DNA of 64,000 bases from an uncultured Oligoflexales bacterium (GTDB lineage Bacteria; Bdellovibrionota_B; Oligoflexia; Oligoflexales; JAPPIL01), in NCBI GenBank assembly GCA_958296095.1, contig OY282434.1:2138001-2202000 (forward strand), read 5' to 3'. This document shows positions 9,281-17,797 of the stretch, one piece after another. A program made the translations under genes and the position numbers. The notes under the pieces are model-generated. The model was not told the origin of the DNA. It worked only from the letters and a program-made list of their open reading frames with translations, and searched no databases. Each line of letters begins with the position of its first letter. The stretch's first letter is position 1.

Positions 9281-9939
9281 GTTGCTTTATTCCTCAGCCA
9301 CTCGTCGTGCGCCGCCTCGTCCTCGATGACCAGCCGTCCCTGCATCAAGCCATGCCCCATGCCGCACATTTCGGCACACTGAATGTCATACGTGCCCGTC
9401 TTGGTCGGCGTAAACCAACCTGTGAACACTCGCCCTGGCACCGCGTCTTGCTTGAGACGAAACACCGGCACCGAAAAACTGTGCAACACATCACGTGATT
9501 CAAGCTTAAAGTGGTAGGTAACACCAACCTTGACCCGCAGTTCATCCACCGTCGCCACATCGTCTGCCGTACCCAACTGCTTGTCAAGACCAGGGTGCAC
9601 GAATTGCCACGACCACTGCCGCCCGATAACCTGCACTACCTCTTGCGCGGGTGGCAAGTCCTGCTTGATGTCATACCAAACCTTGATAGCAAAGAAGATG
9701 ATAACCAGATCACAAACTATGATGAGGTTGTGTGGCCAGTGTAGCCATTTTTTTTCTTCTTTTCTTGTGCCGGTAATGTACTGCGCCTTCACGCCCTTAC
9801 GCTGGCGGAACTTGAAGATAAAATAAAACAACACCGCTTCAGCTAGGAAAAACCAAAAGCCCGCCAAGACTGCGATCAAGAGAATGACCATGTCTATATC
9901 GGCAGCAAAGGAGGAAGCTTGTTCGATAATCAGGTCCAC
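9277..9939 (-). CDS. ctaC: Cytochrome c oxidase subunit II with CuA site
   Basis: The 220-residue subunit takes electrons from cytochrome c. Two N-terminal membrane helices are followed by a cupredoxin domain with GRQWSWQFVHPG, the first copper ligand in DVLHSFSVPVF and the CuA cluster motif CAEMCGMGHGLM near residue 190. The start is a GTG. The short insert DKQLGTADDV after HPG is seen in a subset of bacterial enzymes. It is the first oxidase subunit of the operon, directly after a 36-residue membrane peptide and a dihaem cytochrome c. Confidence 0.95.
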   Translation of the reverse strand: MDLIIEQASSFAADIDMVILLIAVLAGFWFFLAEAVLFYFIFKFRQRKGVKAQYITGTRKEEKKWLHWPHNLIIVCDLVIIFFAIKVWYDIKQDLPPAQEVVQVIGRQWSWQFVHPGLDKQLGTADDVATVDELRVKVGVTYHFKLESRDVLHSFSVPVFRLKQDAVPGRVFTGWFTPTKTGTYDIQCAEMCGMGHGLMQGRLVIEDEAAHDEWLRNKAT

Positions 9940-9952
9940 AACTACCCGCCGT

Positions 9953-10063
9953 TCAGAGAATGAAAAGCACCACCGTCAACGCATAGGCCGCCACGCTGGC
10001 CAGGATAATATAAAACACCAAGCGCGCAAAACTGTCGGCATTGTCTATGTCGAAAAGAGCCAT
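9953..10063 (-). CDS. 36-residue single-helix membrane peptide in the oxidase operon
   Basis: An ATG at 10063 opens a 36-codon frame that begins MALFDIDNADSFARL, continues as one hydrophobic helix (VFYIILASVAAYALTVVLFIL) and stops at 9953. It lies in the gap between the cytochrome c and subunit II genes, in the same direction. A tiny 12-codon frame (MVALGVGGVNLS) starts on the TGA of cytochrome c as TGATG and ends in another TGATG at this start, so ribosomes could pass from one to the next. Small single-helix oxidase subunits are known in several oxidases; homology is not claimed. Confidence 0.62.
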   Translation of the reverse strand: MALFDIDNADSFARLVFYIILASVAAYALTVVLFIL

Positions 10064-10100
10064 CAGCTTAAATTCACCCCACCCACGCCCAGTGCCACCA

Positions 10101-10742
10101 TCAGCGCAACCCAGAGATGTAGGCTACGACATCGATCATCGCCTGCTCGTCGAGGGTCATGGTAATCGGGCGCATGGTCATGCCGACAGGGTCACGCTTA
10201 GGGTCGTTGCCGCGCACCCCTGCCTTGTAGTTACGCATCTGCGTGAGCAAATACCAATCACTGCGTCCCACCAACGCGGGAGCTTTCAACTGCGAGTTGC
10301 CCTTGCCATCAGCTCCGTGACAGGCGATGCATAGCTTGTAATGCACCTCCCCCTTGACCCAGCTGCCCTTCAAGGTTGACGTGGATTTTAGCGTGGGCAA
10401 AGCCGCAACGTAGGCGGATACTGCCTCGATCTGGGCTGTGTTCTGTAGATAGCGCGCCATCGGACGCATACGCATACCTGCGATGTCTTCAGGATGTGTG
10501 CCGCGCACCCCTTGCTGAAATTTAAGCAACTGCTCACGCACATACCATTCCTCCATGCCCGCAATCTGCGGCGCACCGACGGTGTGATTGCCCTCACCCC
10601 GCTCGCCGTGGCAGACGGCACAAAAGGCGTAGGTCTGCTTACCCTGGCGCGGTGACGCAACCACAGGTAGGGAGAACGACAGTGCTACCACAACGTACAA
10701 GCGCAACAACTTACCCTTCGACCAGCAATGGACACCCCGCAT
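10101..10742 (-). CDS. Dihaem cytochrome c, c4-like
   Basis: The product is about 213 residues with a signal segment (YVVVALSFSLPVVA) and two haem-binding sites, CAVCH near residue 41 and CIACH near 137. Each site heads a similar ~90-residue domain with the repeated phrase (W)Y-Q-L-F/Y-G-RG and a distal Met (GMRMRPM; GMTMRPI). This duplicated fold is that of cytochrome c4. Being first in the oxidase operon, it is the likely periplasmic electron donor to the CuA site. A TTG after AAGGG, 11 codons in, is an alternative start. Confidence 0.9.
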   Translation of the reverse strand: MRGVHCWSKGKLLRLYVVVALSFSLPVVASPRQGKQTYAFCAVCHGERGEGNHTVGAPQIAGMEEWYVREQLLKFQQGVRGTHPEDIAGMRMRPMARYLQNTAQIEAVSAYVAALPTLKSTSTLKGSWVKGEVHYKLCIACHGADGKGNSQLKAPALVGRSDWYLLTQMRNYKAGVRGNDPKRDPVGMTMRPITMTLDEQAMIDVVAYISGLR

Positions 10743-10825
10743 ACCACAAGGATTACCCCGAAGGCAATGTCCACTCGCGGGGCGCGGCGTTTTGTATCGG
10801 CGCGCGAGCTCCCTAAATAAGGACG

Positions 10826-10854
10826 CACCCTGAACCGCAAGCGGAATCAGGGTG
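10826..10854 (-). terminator. Hairpin after the HU gene
   Basis: CACCCTGA (10826-10833) pairs with TCAGGGTG (10847-10854), and CCGC/GCGG inside extends the stem to a near-perfect 12 pairs with an AA loop. It follows the HU stop by about 35 bases. No clear U run follows, so it may be a weak terminator or an mRNA 3'-end stabiliser. Confidence 0.6.
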
Positions 10855-10887
10855 TAGTTAGTCTCTCAGAGATACGCGCCGAAAAAA

Positions 10888-11166
10888 CTACTTGCCTCTT
10901 TGCACGAATTCCCGCAACTGTGCACCGGGACGGAATACAGGCACGGTTCGGGCTTTGATTTTTATTTCTTCGCCTGTTTGTGGGTTGCGACCAGTGCGAG
11001 CCTTGCGACGCGCGGTCTTGAAAGTGCCGAAGCCGACGAGCTTCACCTCTTCCTTGCGCATGTTACGCTGCATGGTGTCGATGAACGCATCCAAGAATCT
11101 GTTGGTATCAGCCTTGGTTTGTTCTGTCTCATCCGCGATTGCCTCGATCAACTGCTGACGGTTCAT
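10888..11166 (-). CDS. HU/IHF-family nucleoid protein
   Basis: The 92-residue protein has the whole HU fold: an N-terminal helical pair (MNRQQLIEAIADETEQTKAD), VKLVGFGTFKTARRKARTGRNP, and the beta-arm tip RNPQTGEEIKIKA followed by PVFRPGAQLREFV. It bends and compacts DNA as a dimer, and IHF/HU proteins also help origin opening. A good ribosome site (AGGAAGG) precedes the ATG. It is divergent from the DppA-like gene; the 275-bp AT-rich gap between them (11167-11441) must carry both promoters, though I could not assign them firmly. Confidence 0.95.
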   Translation of the reverse strand: MNRQQLIEAIADETEQTKADTNRFLDAFIDTMQRNMRKEEVKLVGFGTFKTARRKARTGRNPQTGEEIKIKARTVPVFRPGAQLREFVQRGK

Positions 11167-11441
11167 AACTACCTTCCTGTGTCAAAGTATTAGCAGAAAA
11201 ATAAACTTGATTTACTAGAATCTACCCCGCAGACCGAGCGATTACAAGCAAAATCCGCCCCGCGCTACAAAAAAACACAATTTATTTTCCTCCTCTCTCC
11301 ATGCGGATAATTTTTTATTATTCTTAAAACATGTGTTTATTCTTTCTAAAAATCAGGACTGCTTTTTTTGCTGTGTGGAAGCAATAACCGTGTTAGAATA
11401 GGCGACGTTAGGTTCGTCAAGTTTGTAGAGGAGATGTGACG

Positions 11442-13028
11442 ATGCTGTTGCGCGTATTCGTGTTATTACTTGCCTGTGCTGCGCTACCGCTGCTTGCGGC
11501 GCGCAAGACCTTTGTTTACTGCTCGGAGGGTAGTCCTTCGACTTTTAACCCGCAGCTGGCAATGGATGGCACGTCATTCAATGCTAGTTCTCGCACGGTT
11601 TACAACCGTTTGGTGGAATTTGAGCGCGGCAAGACCCGCATCGTGCCAGGTCTGGCGCAGAGCTGGTCTTATGATCCCGCCAAGATGACGTGGACTTTTA
11701 ATCTGCGCAAGGGAGTGCAGTGGCACAGCAGTACTCTCCACCAGCCCACCCGCACCTTCAATGCCGATGACGTGTTGTTTTCTTTCAATCGGCAGCGTCG
11801 CAAAGATCACCCGTGGCATAAGGTCAGTGGTGGGCGCTACGAGTATTTTGAGGCGATGGAGATGTCGAAGATTATCGCCAACATCGTCAAGGTCAACGAC
11901 CATCAGGTGAAGTTTGTGCTGACGCGCAACTACACGCCATTTTTGGCAGACATGGCGATGGACTTTGCCTCGATCCTTTCCAAAGAGTACGCTGATCGCA
12001 TGCTCGCCGCCAAAACGCCAGAGAAGCTTGACCGCCACCCGATCGGCACGGGGCCGTTTGTGTTCGGCAAGTATATCAAGGACTCGCAGGTGCGCTTCAC
12101 CTCACATAGCCGTTATTTTGGCGGTAAGTCACCCCTCGACCAGCTGATTTTTAGCATCACGGTGGACAACAACGTGCGTTTCCAAAAACTCAAAACACGT
12201 GAATGCCATCTCATAGCTTATCCTGCCGTGCAGGACTTGCCTGCCATCAGAAAGAACGGCAAGCTGCGTTTGATGGAGAAGGAAGGCTTGAACGTCGCCT
12301 ACCTCGCCTTCAACGTCAAGAAAAAACCCTTCGACAACGTGTTGGTGCGCAAAGCGGTGCACCACGCGCTGAACCGCACCCACTACATGAAGACCGTCTA
12401 TAAAGGCACTGCGGTCGTGGCTAAAAATCCCATGCCACCCAGTGTGCTTGGCTACAATGGGCAGACTAAGGATTACGCCTATGATCCTGCGCGCGCCCGC
12501 AAGCTACTGGCGCAGGCAGGCCATGCAAAGGGTTTCAAGGCCGAGTTGTGGACTTTGCCAGTGCAGCGTCCCTACATGCCCGATGGCAAGAAGATGGGAG
12601 TATTGATGCAGGCTGATCTCGCCGCCGTCGGCATCAAGGTTAAACTTGTCACCTACGACTGGCCGACCTATCTGTCCAAATCCCGCAGCGGGGAGCATCA
12701 GATGATTCAGTTTGGTTGGTCGGGCGATAACGGTGACCCAGATAATTTTTTGCGGGTGCTGCTCAGCTGCACCGCGGTCGAGTCAGGGGCTAACCGCGCC
12801 AACTGGTGCAACAAGAAGTTCAGCGAGTTGGTAAAGAAAGCGGCGGAGACCGATGATTTGCGCAAGCGGGACGCGTACTATCGCGAAGCGCAGCAGGTGT
12901 TCAAAGCGGAAGTGCCGTGGGTGACGATTGCGCACTCCAAAATTTTCCGCGGCATGAGTCGCCGCGTCAAAAACTTTCGCATTGACCCGCTAGGCAGCGA
13001 TCGCTTTGATGGCGTTGATTTGCAATAG
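11442..13028 (+). CDS. Periplasmic peptide/nickel-type ABC binding protein (DppA/OppA family)
   Basis: This ~528-residue solute-binding protein (SBP family 5) begins with a signal peptide (LLRVFVLLLACAALPLLAA) and has the family phrases YCSEGSPSTFNPQ, RLVEFERGKTRIVPGLAQSW, HPIGTGPFVFGKY and QFGWSGDNGDPDNFL. I chose the ATG at 11442, eight bases after GAGGAG. DppA-like proteins bind di/oligopeptides or haem and hand them to a permease. No permease or ATPase gene is near, so the transporter core is elsewhere in the genome or the protein is an orphan receptor. Confidence 0.93.
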   Translation: MLLRVFVLLLACAALPLLAARKTFVYCSEGSPSTFNPQLAMDGTSFNASSRTVYNRLVEFERGKTRIVPGLAQSWSYDPAKMTWTFNLRKGVQWHSSTLHQPTRTFNADDVLFSFNRQRRKDHPWHKVSGGRYEYFEAMEMSKIIANIVKVNDHQVKFVLTRNYTPFLADMAMDFASILSKEYADRMLAAKTPEKLDRHPIGTGPFVFGKYIKDSQVRFTSHSRYFGGKSPLDQLIFSITVDNNVRFQKLKTRECHLIAYPAVQDLPAIRKNGKLRLMEKEGLNVAYLAFNVKKKPFDNVLVRKAVHHALNRTHYMKTVYKGTAVVAKNPMPPSVLGYNGQTKDYAYDPARARKLLAQAGHAKGFKAELWTLPVQRPYMPDGKKMGVLMQADLAAVGIKVKLVTYDWPTYLSKSRSGEHQMIQFGWSGDNGDPDNFLRVLLSCTAVESGANRANWCNKKFSELVKKAAETDDLRKRDAYYREAQQVFKAEVPWVTIAHSKIFRGMSRRVKNFRIDPLGSDRFDGVDLQ

Positions 13029-13050
13029 GAGGGGGACTTTGCATCGCCTG

Positions 13051-14322
13051 CTAAACCCAGCTGTCGAACCAGCTCCAGTAGCGAAGATATGGGGTTATGG
13101 GGAGGGCGACTCCCGTTAAGACGGGGAGGTAGTAGATAAAGAGCAGCACGGCCAGGGCAAGGATCGCCCACGCCGCCCCGCGCTGGCGAACCAGCAGGCT
13201 GCTGCCGTTTTCGCCCAACGACAACAGCAGGAACAACAGGGCGGGAAAATAGTAGTAGTGAAAGGCGGCACCGCGTGCGGTAGCTAACCAGAAGCCATAA
13301 AAGCCCGCGTAGAAGATAACACACATGCAGGCGAGCAACGAGCCCGTGCGGTACCAGCGCCAGACAGAGTATAGCAGCGATAACAGCCCGCCGACCATCA
13401 GGAAGGGATTGCCGAGACAGAAGACGGCGCGGGTCAAAGCTTCCCCCACAGGGTGGTAGCCATACCAGATGGGACGTAGCATTAGCGGCCACTGCCAGGC
13501 AGTGCTTTGATAGGCGTGCTCGGTGGAAATTGAGTGTTGCTGCTGCCAAATTGTTTTGAAATCAGCCATAAAACTTAAATCAGCGGTGAGCAGATAAGGC
13601 GATAGGTAACCACCCAGGTAGGCGACGGTGTAGATACTGAGGACCTGCCATGCCGTGAGCGGGGCCAGTAATGTGCTGCTGTGCCAGTGCAGAGTGTGGG
13701 TTGACCTTGCCGCGGGTCGCACTTGCAACAACAAGAAGTGACCGATACACAGCACAAAGCCTACCAGTGCCAACCACTTGACCGATGTGGCGAGCCCCCA
13801 CAGGCAGGCTGAGCTGGCGAGCAGGATTTTTTTGTGTCGTGGTGCTGCCGTCGTGTAGGCGCGCAACAGCAGTGCCAATGCCCAGACAAGCAGCGCACAG
13901 AAGAAAATGTCAGGCTTAGCGATGCGGGCATGAACATAGATAAAGTGGCTGCTCAACGCCAGGCAGCCGACGTAGGCAGTGCGTTCCAGACCGAGACCGC
14001 CGCGAAAGCAGATGTGCAGCAGTCCTAGCACTAGCAGAGCTCCCGCCAACACGCTCAGGGCGCGCCAGCCGAGAGGATTATCCCCGAACAGCATCATGCT
14101 CAAGACGGTGAAGAGGTTGTTGAGCGGTGGATGCCAGGTTATCGGGTTGATGCCTTCGTCTATCAATTTGCGTGCCGCGGGCACGTGCGTCAATTCATCA
14201 AAATAGATTTCCGCAAAGTTGCCGATACCGATGGCGTAGAGCAGCAGCGCGCTGCAGAAAAAAATTAGACAGAGCCGCGTGAAGGGCGTGATGCTTTTGA
14301 CCCTGAGGCTAAATCCAGGCAT
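13051..14322 (-). CDS. GT39-like dolichyl-phosphate-mannose type glycosyltransferase, copy 2
   Basis: A ~423-residue polytopic membrane protein. The first loop has EIYFDELTHVPAARKLI with an acidic pair, followed by WHPPLNNL; both are hallmarks of PMT/ArnT-like (GT-C) enzymes that move a sugar from a lipid carrier to protein or lipid on the periplasmic side. It is clearly paralogous to the gene just upstream: both share VPAAR, HPPL, a GWR motif, HFI(Y/F)(V/I)HAR and a W.WF..W end. Its start lies inside the end of copy 1; I use the ATG of MPGFSLRVK, giving a 14-base overlap. Confidence 0.82.
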   Translation of the reverse strand: MPGFSLRVKSITPFTRLCLIFFCSALLLYAIGIGNFAEIYFDELTHVPAARKLIDEGINPITWHPPLNNLFTVLSMMLFGDNPLGWRALSVLAGALLVLGLLHICFRGGLGLERTAYVGCLALSSHFIYVHARIAKPDIFFCALLVWALALLLRAYTTAAPRHKKILLASSACLWGLATSVKWLALVGFVLCIGHFLLLQVRPAARSTHTLHWHSSTLLAPLTAWQVLSIYTVAYLGGYLSPYLLTADLSFMADFKTIWQQQHSISTEHAYQSTAWQWPLMLRPIWYGYHPVGEALTRAVFCLGNPFLMVGGLLSLLYSVWRWYRTGSLLACMCVIFYAGFYGFWLATARGAAFHYYYFPALLFLLLSLGENGSSLLVRQRGAAWAILALAVLLFIYYLPVLTGVALPITPYLRYWSWFDSWV

Positions 14323-15601
14323 TAAACCAAATCCAGACATCAAAGTAAGGCAAGATGGGCAGTGTCCAGCCTGAAATCAGCGGATAGTAAAAGATAAAAA
14401 AGGCCGCGGCCCCACCCAACACTAGCCACGCGCCCAAGCGTTGTTTAGCGCCGAGGTAAGTGCTGAAGCATTCACCGCAGGACAGCAGCAGGAACAGCGT
14501 CGGTAGAAAATAATAGTAGTGGTAGGACACCTGGCGCTCAACGAGCAGCCAGAAAAAAAAGAACGTGCTGTAGAAAGTAACACTGATGAAGGATAGCAGG
14601 GAGCCGTGCCGCAGCCAATTGTGCAGCGACCAGCACAGCGTTCCTAGCCCTAACAGCAGCAGGAAGGGATTGCCGAGACAGAAAACGGCCTGCACACTAT
14701 CTTTGCTGCGCTCAAGATATTCATACCATACAGGGCGCAGCATTAGCGGCCATTGCCACCACTGGCTCATGTAGGCATGCTCGGCGGGCACGATTTGCTG
14801 CAGTGCCCACGCTTCACCGATGGCGACGAGGATGTTCTCGTGCGCCAACAACAGATAGGGCAGCGCGTAGCCGAGCAGAAAAAACAACGGGGGAAAAACG
14901 ACCAGCGACGGGAGGCTAACACCCTGCAAATAACGAGGATTGTGCCAGCTATGGGGATTGGTGGTAGTGTTGAAACTAAAACTTTTCACCGTCTTCAACA
15001 CCAGCAGATAGGCCAGGCACATGATAAAACCGGGTAAGCCGATCCACTTGATGCAGGCGGCCAGCCCCCACAACATTGCCGCGCTGGCGAGCAGGATTTT
15101 TTTGCGCACTGGCTGGTCAGCGAAGAGTGCGTGCACCATCAGCACCAGTGCCCAGATGGCAAAAGCACAAAGATAAATATCAAGCATGGCAGTACGCGCG
15201 TGAATGAAAATAAAATGACTGCACAATGCCAACGCCCCGACATAGATGACCCTCGTCCGGCGCAGGCCACAGGCAAAACCCAGTGCTAGCAGTCCTAGCA
15301 GCAGCAGTGAGCCGCTCGCGGCACTACCTAGACGCCAGCCAAAAGGACGATCACCACCGAGCATGATTGAAGCCGCGATCAAGGCGATACCGAGTGGTGG
15401 GTGTTCGGGAATGGTGTTGATGCGATGGGCGATGAACTGCCGCGCGGCTGGGACGTAGTGCTGTTCATCGAAAATAGGCTGCTCCGTCGCGCTGATGCCA
15501 ATCTGATAGAGAAGCTGTGAAACGACAAGGAACAACCCGTAAACAACAATCTTTGGTGCTGTGCCACCGACTAGGATTTTTTTTATAAAATCTGGGTGCA
15601 T
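14309..15601 (-). CDS. GT39-like dolichyl-phosphate-mannose type glycosyltransferase, copy 1
   Basis: The 430-residue product has about ten membrane helices and an N-terminal periplasmic loop with PIFDEQHYVPAARQFI and EHPPLGIALI, matching the catalytic loop of GT-C glycosyltransferases (acidic residue plus HPP). AAGGAA precedes the ATG. It is the first of a tandem pair with the gene at 13051-14322, which probably arose by duplication and then diverged strongly in sequence. The pair implies periplasmic glycosylation of protein or envelope glycolipid. The sugar and acceptor cannot be read from sequence. Confidence 0.85.
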   Translation of the reverse strand: MHPDFIKKILVGGTAPKIVVYGLFLVVSQLLYQIGISATEQPIFDEQHYVPAARQFIAHRINTIPEHPPLGIALIAASIMLGGDRPFGWRLGSAASGSLLLLGLLALGFACGLRRTRVIYVGALALCSHFIFIHARTAMLDIYLCAFAIWALVLMVHALFADQPVRKKILLASAAMLWGLAACIKWIGLPGFIMCLAYLLVLKTVKSFSFNTTTNPHSWHNPRYLQGVSLPSLVVFPPLFFLLGYALPYLLLAHENILVAIGEAWALQQIVPAEHAYMSQWWQWPLMLRPVWYEYLERSKDSVQAVFCLGNPFLLLLGLGTLCWSLHNWLRHGSLLSFISVTFYSTFFFFWLLVERQVSYHYYYFLPTLFLLLSCGECFSTYLGAKQRLGAWLVLGGAAAFFIFYYPLISGWTLPILPYFDVWIWFNAWI

Positions 15602-15693
15602 TTTTCCTTGGCAAAAGTCAGTGGTTCTGTTAGCATAGCATTAAAATTCAAGACAGTATTTTTTTGGTTCAAGACAGGGGGAGGGCTTTAGCC

Positions 15694-15981
15694 ATGAGTG
15701 GTCGTAGATGTCCACACTTTGTCCGTCACGGACGTGCAGAAGGCAAGATTGGCAAGCGCAAACTCGTCTTCCACGACAGGTGTGGCTTGAAGATGCGCAC
15801 TAACGTGCACTATGCTTGTCCGCACTATCCTTTTTCACACACTTTTGACCATGTTAGCTGCGAAGTCTACCACCAAGTTTTCAAGACTGGTGCGGCTCGC
15901 AACGACGTTGTGCCCACCAAAGACTTTCAGTATTCGGGGGCCTTACCGTCGGAAGCAATTTCTGACATGAAGCTCTTGTAG
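15694..15981 (+). CDS. Small Cys/His-rich protein of unknown function
   Basis: I place the start at the ATG of MSGRRCPHFVRHG, about nine bases after GGGGGAGGG; the product is 95 residues. It is rich in Cys and His (CPHFVRHG, HDRCGLK, HYACPHYPFSHTFDH, SCEVYHQVF), so metal binding is plausible. No family recognised. It is divergent from the glycosyltransferases and convergent with the lipoprotein at 15997, leaving only 15 bases between the two stops. The ribosome site and composition argue for a real gene. Confidence 0.55.
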   Translation: MSGRRCPHFVRHGRAEGKIGKRKLVFHDRCGLKMRTNVHYACPHYPFSHTFDHVSCEVYHQVFKTGAARNDVVPTKDFQYSGALPSEAISDMKLL

Positions 15982-15996
15982 GCGCTTTGCCCAGAG

Positions 15997-17553
15997 CTAG
16001 GGTGTAAAAACAACTGGCAATTGGATCGTGTCGCCACCCATGTAACTAAACTCAAGCACCTGTTCCGTGCGGGTGGTTGGCAACGGCGTGTCGATAGCCA
16101 GCATCACCACTCCTTCGCCGTGCATCCGCCCCTGTTCGTCTTTACCGTGATGTGCGACTCCTACCGCCTCAATCTCGCTCACTCCCTCTGGCGGCAAGGC
16201 TTGCATCTGCCAACGCAGATCACCCCGTCCGATGTTGCGCACTGCCACCATCTGCTGCGTCTTGTCGGGGGTGAGCGTTACCTGCGTGTGGCTCAGCTGC
16301 ATCTCAGGAACATACAGGGTTACGGCCAGGTCGGTGCTGAAGTGGCTGGCGAGGTTAGTGAAACGCAAGACCTTCGTGTACTGATATGGCTTGTAGATGT
16401 GTGGATCGAGTCCCGACCACCAGCTGGCATAGTTGTTATCTGCGTCAGCGAGGCGGAAGGTGAGCTTTTGTGTTTTGCCCCGCGCCAATTCACCCCTAGT
16501 GAGCGGCTGTGGGTTGTGCTCGTCTTTGTTGCTAACGTTAGACCAATGCGCCGCGGCACGCATATCTAGCCAAGGTAAGGAGTAAGTAGGCAGCAGTTGT
16601 TCTGGTTGCAGGGCGAGTTGTGGCTGCCCGTCACGCGGCTTCCAACTCAGGTCGTGGCGATCTTTGTTGCTAGGCAGGACGGCTTCCCAAACCAGTGTGC
16701 CGCGGCCGTTGTTCCACACGCCGAGTTCAGCCTGGCGATTGTCGCCTAGCGTGAAGGTAATTTCTTTGCTGCTCAACAGCAGACGTGCAGGCTGTGCTTC
16801 TGTGGACGACTGATACTGCCACTGATGCGACCTGATATGTTCATAATCGCCGGTGACACACAGCGTATGCCAGCCCGCCTTGGTTAAGCCATGATCGAGA
16901 GGCTCGTCGATACGACGTTCGTGGTAGGCACTTTGGTCTATCGAGCAATCAACGCGCTCGTTGAGCACCTTGTAGTAGTAACTGTCAAAGACTTTCTCGG
17001 CCTTCGAGTTTTGCACCACAACCTGCAATCTACGCTCGTGTCGGCGAGGTAGGTTGTTGAGCAGCAGCGCGGGCTGGTTGTTTTTTTTCCAGCGCAGCAT
17101 GCTGAAGGTGCGAGCCGTGCTGCCATGGTTGTGCAGCTTGCGCGGCAAGGCGCAGAGAACCTTGATGCCGTCCGGGCGCAATTGCCGCGGGCTAAGTATA
17201 ATTGTTTCGCCTACTTTAGCCTCGTTGGTAAGGTCATCTTCCGTGCACCACGTGTCACGTGGCAATAAGCCGTATCGATAGCGCTCGACGTTATGACCGC
17301 GCACCTCTATCTCTAGTTGCTCGGCATTGGAATCAGGGGGCGGATTGGAAAAATAAATGTAACCCGTATCAGCCCATTCAGCCGCGACATCGCGCAAACT
17401 TACCTCGTCGCGCAACGCCTCTGGCAAGCTCCTATCGCCTTGCCTCGCGCCATAGTTAATGTCTTCCGCATCCAAGTTCGTGGCCACACGGCCGACTTCG
17501 TCTGCACCACAGGCAGCCATTAACCCACATAATGCAATAATACCCGCTCGCAT
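15997..17553 (-). CDS. Lipoprotein with two Ig-like (BACON-type) repeats
   Basis: A 518-residue protein with a short signal and the lipobox LMAAC near residue 15. Two related beta-rich segments are visible: ITFTLGDNRQAELGVWNNG with GTLVWEA near residue 265-290, and VTLTPDKTQQMVAVRNIG with GDLRWQM near 440-460. The pattern of a strand, an 'xVxNxGxGxLxW' turn and a following strand resembles BACON/choice-of-anchor Ig-like domains. It is probably surface- or periplasm-exposed. The leader CGGGGGTTAGG (17556-17566) equals that before the gene at 5846-6565. Function unknown. Confidence 0.7.
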   Translation of the reverse strand: MRAGIIALCGLMAACGADEVGRVATNLDAEDINYGARQGDRSLPEALRDEVSLRDVAAEWADTGYIYFSNPPPDSNAEQLEIEVRGHNVERYRYGLLPRDTWCTEDDLTNEAKVGETIILSPRQLRPDGIKVLCALPRKLHNHGSTARTFSMLRWKKNNQPALLLNNLPRRHERRLQVVVQNSKAEKVFDSYYYKVLNERVDCSIDQSAYHERRIDEPLDHGLTKAGWHTLCVTGDYEHIRSHQWQYQSSTEAQPARLLLSSKEITFTLGDNRQAELGVWNNGRGTLVWEAVLPSNKDRHDLSWKPRDGQPQLALQPEQLLPTYSLPWLDMRAAAHWSNVSNKDEHNPQPLTRGELARGKTQKLTFRLADADNNYASWWSGLDPHIYKPYQYTKVLRFTNLASHFSTDLAVTLYVPEMQLSHTQVTLTPDKTQQMVAVRNIGRGDLRWQMQALPPEGVSEIEAVGVAHHGKDEQGRMHGEGVVMLAIDTPLPTTRTEQVLEFSYMGGDTIQLPVVFTP

Positions 17554-17760
17554 GACCTAACCCCCGTAAAGTTAACGCTCGTGCCAGGTATCGGTTTTGT
17601 TTTGCGGTGGTTAAATTTTATTTTTAAAATATTGCTTACGGGATGAAAAAAATACGCGAACGAAATTTAAAAAAATAAAACATAAGAAGGTAAGTGCCTG
17701 TCATAAAAAATAAGCAGGTGCTTTGTTGTTAAAACTTACACGAAATTTTGGCAAAAGAAC

Positions 17761-17781
17761 GAGGAGGGCCGTACCCTCCTC
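17761..17781 (-). terminator. Terminator hairpin after the RDR-repeat exported protein
   Basis: GAGGAGGG and CCCTCCTC form a perfect eight-pair stem with a five-base loop. On the minus strand it is followed by GTTCTTTTG, a loose U-rich run. It lies 17 bases after the stop at 17798 and ends that transcript. The rest of 17554-17760 is AT-rich and shows no gene. Confidence 0.75.
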
Positions 17782-17797
17782 AGGCTGAAGGGAGTGT

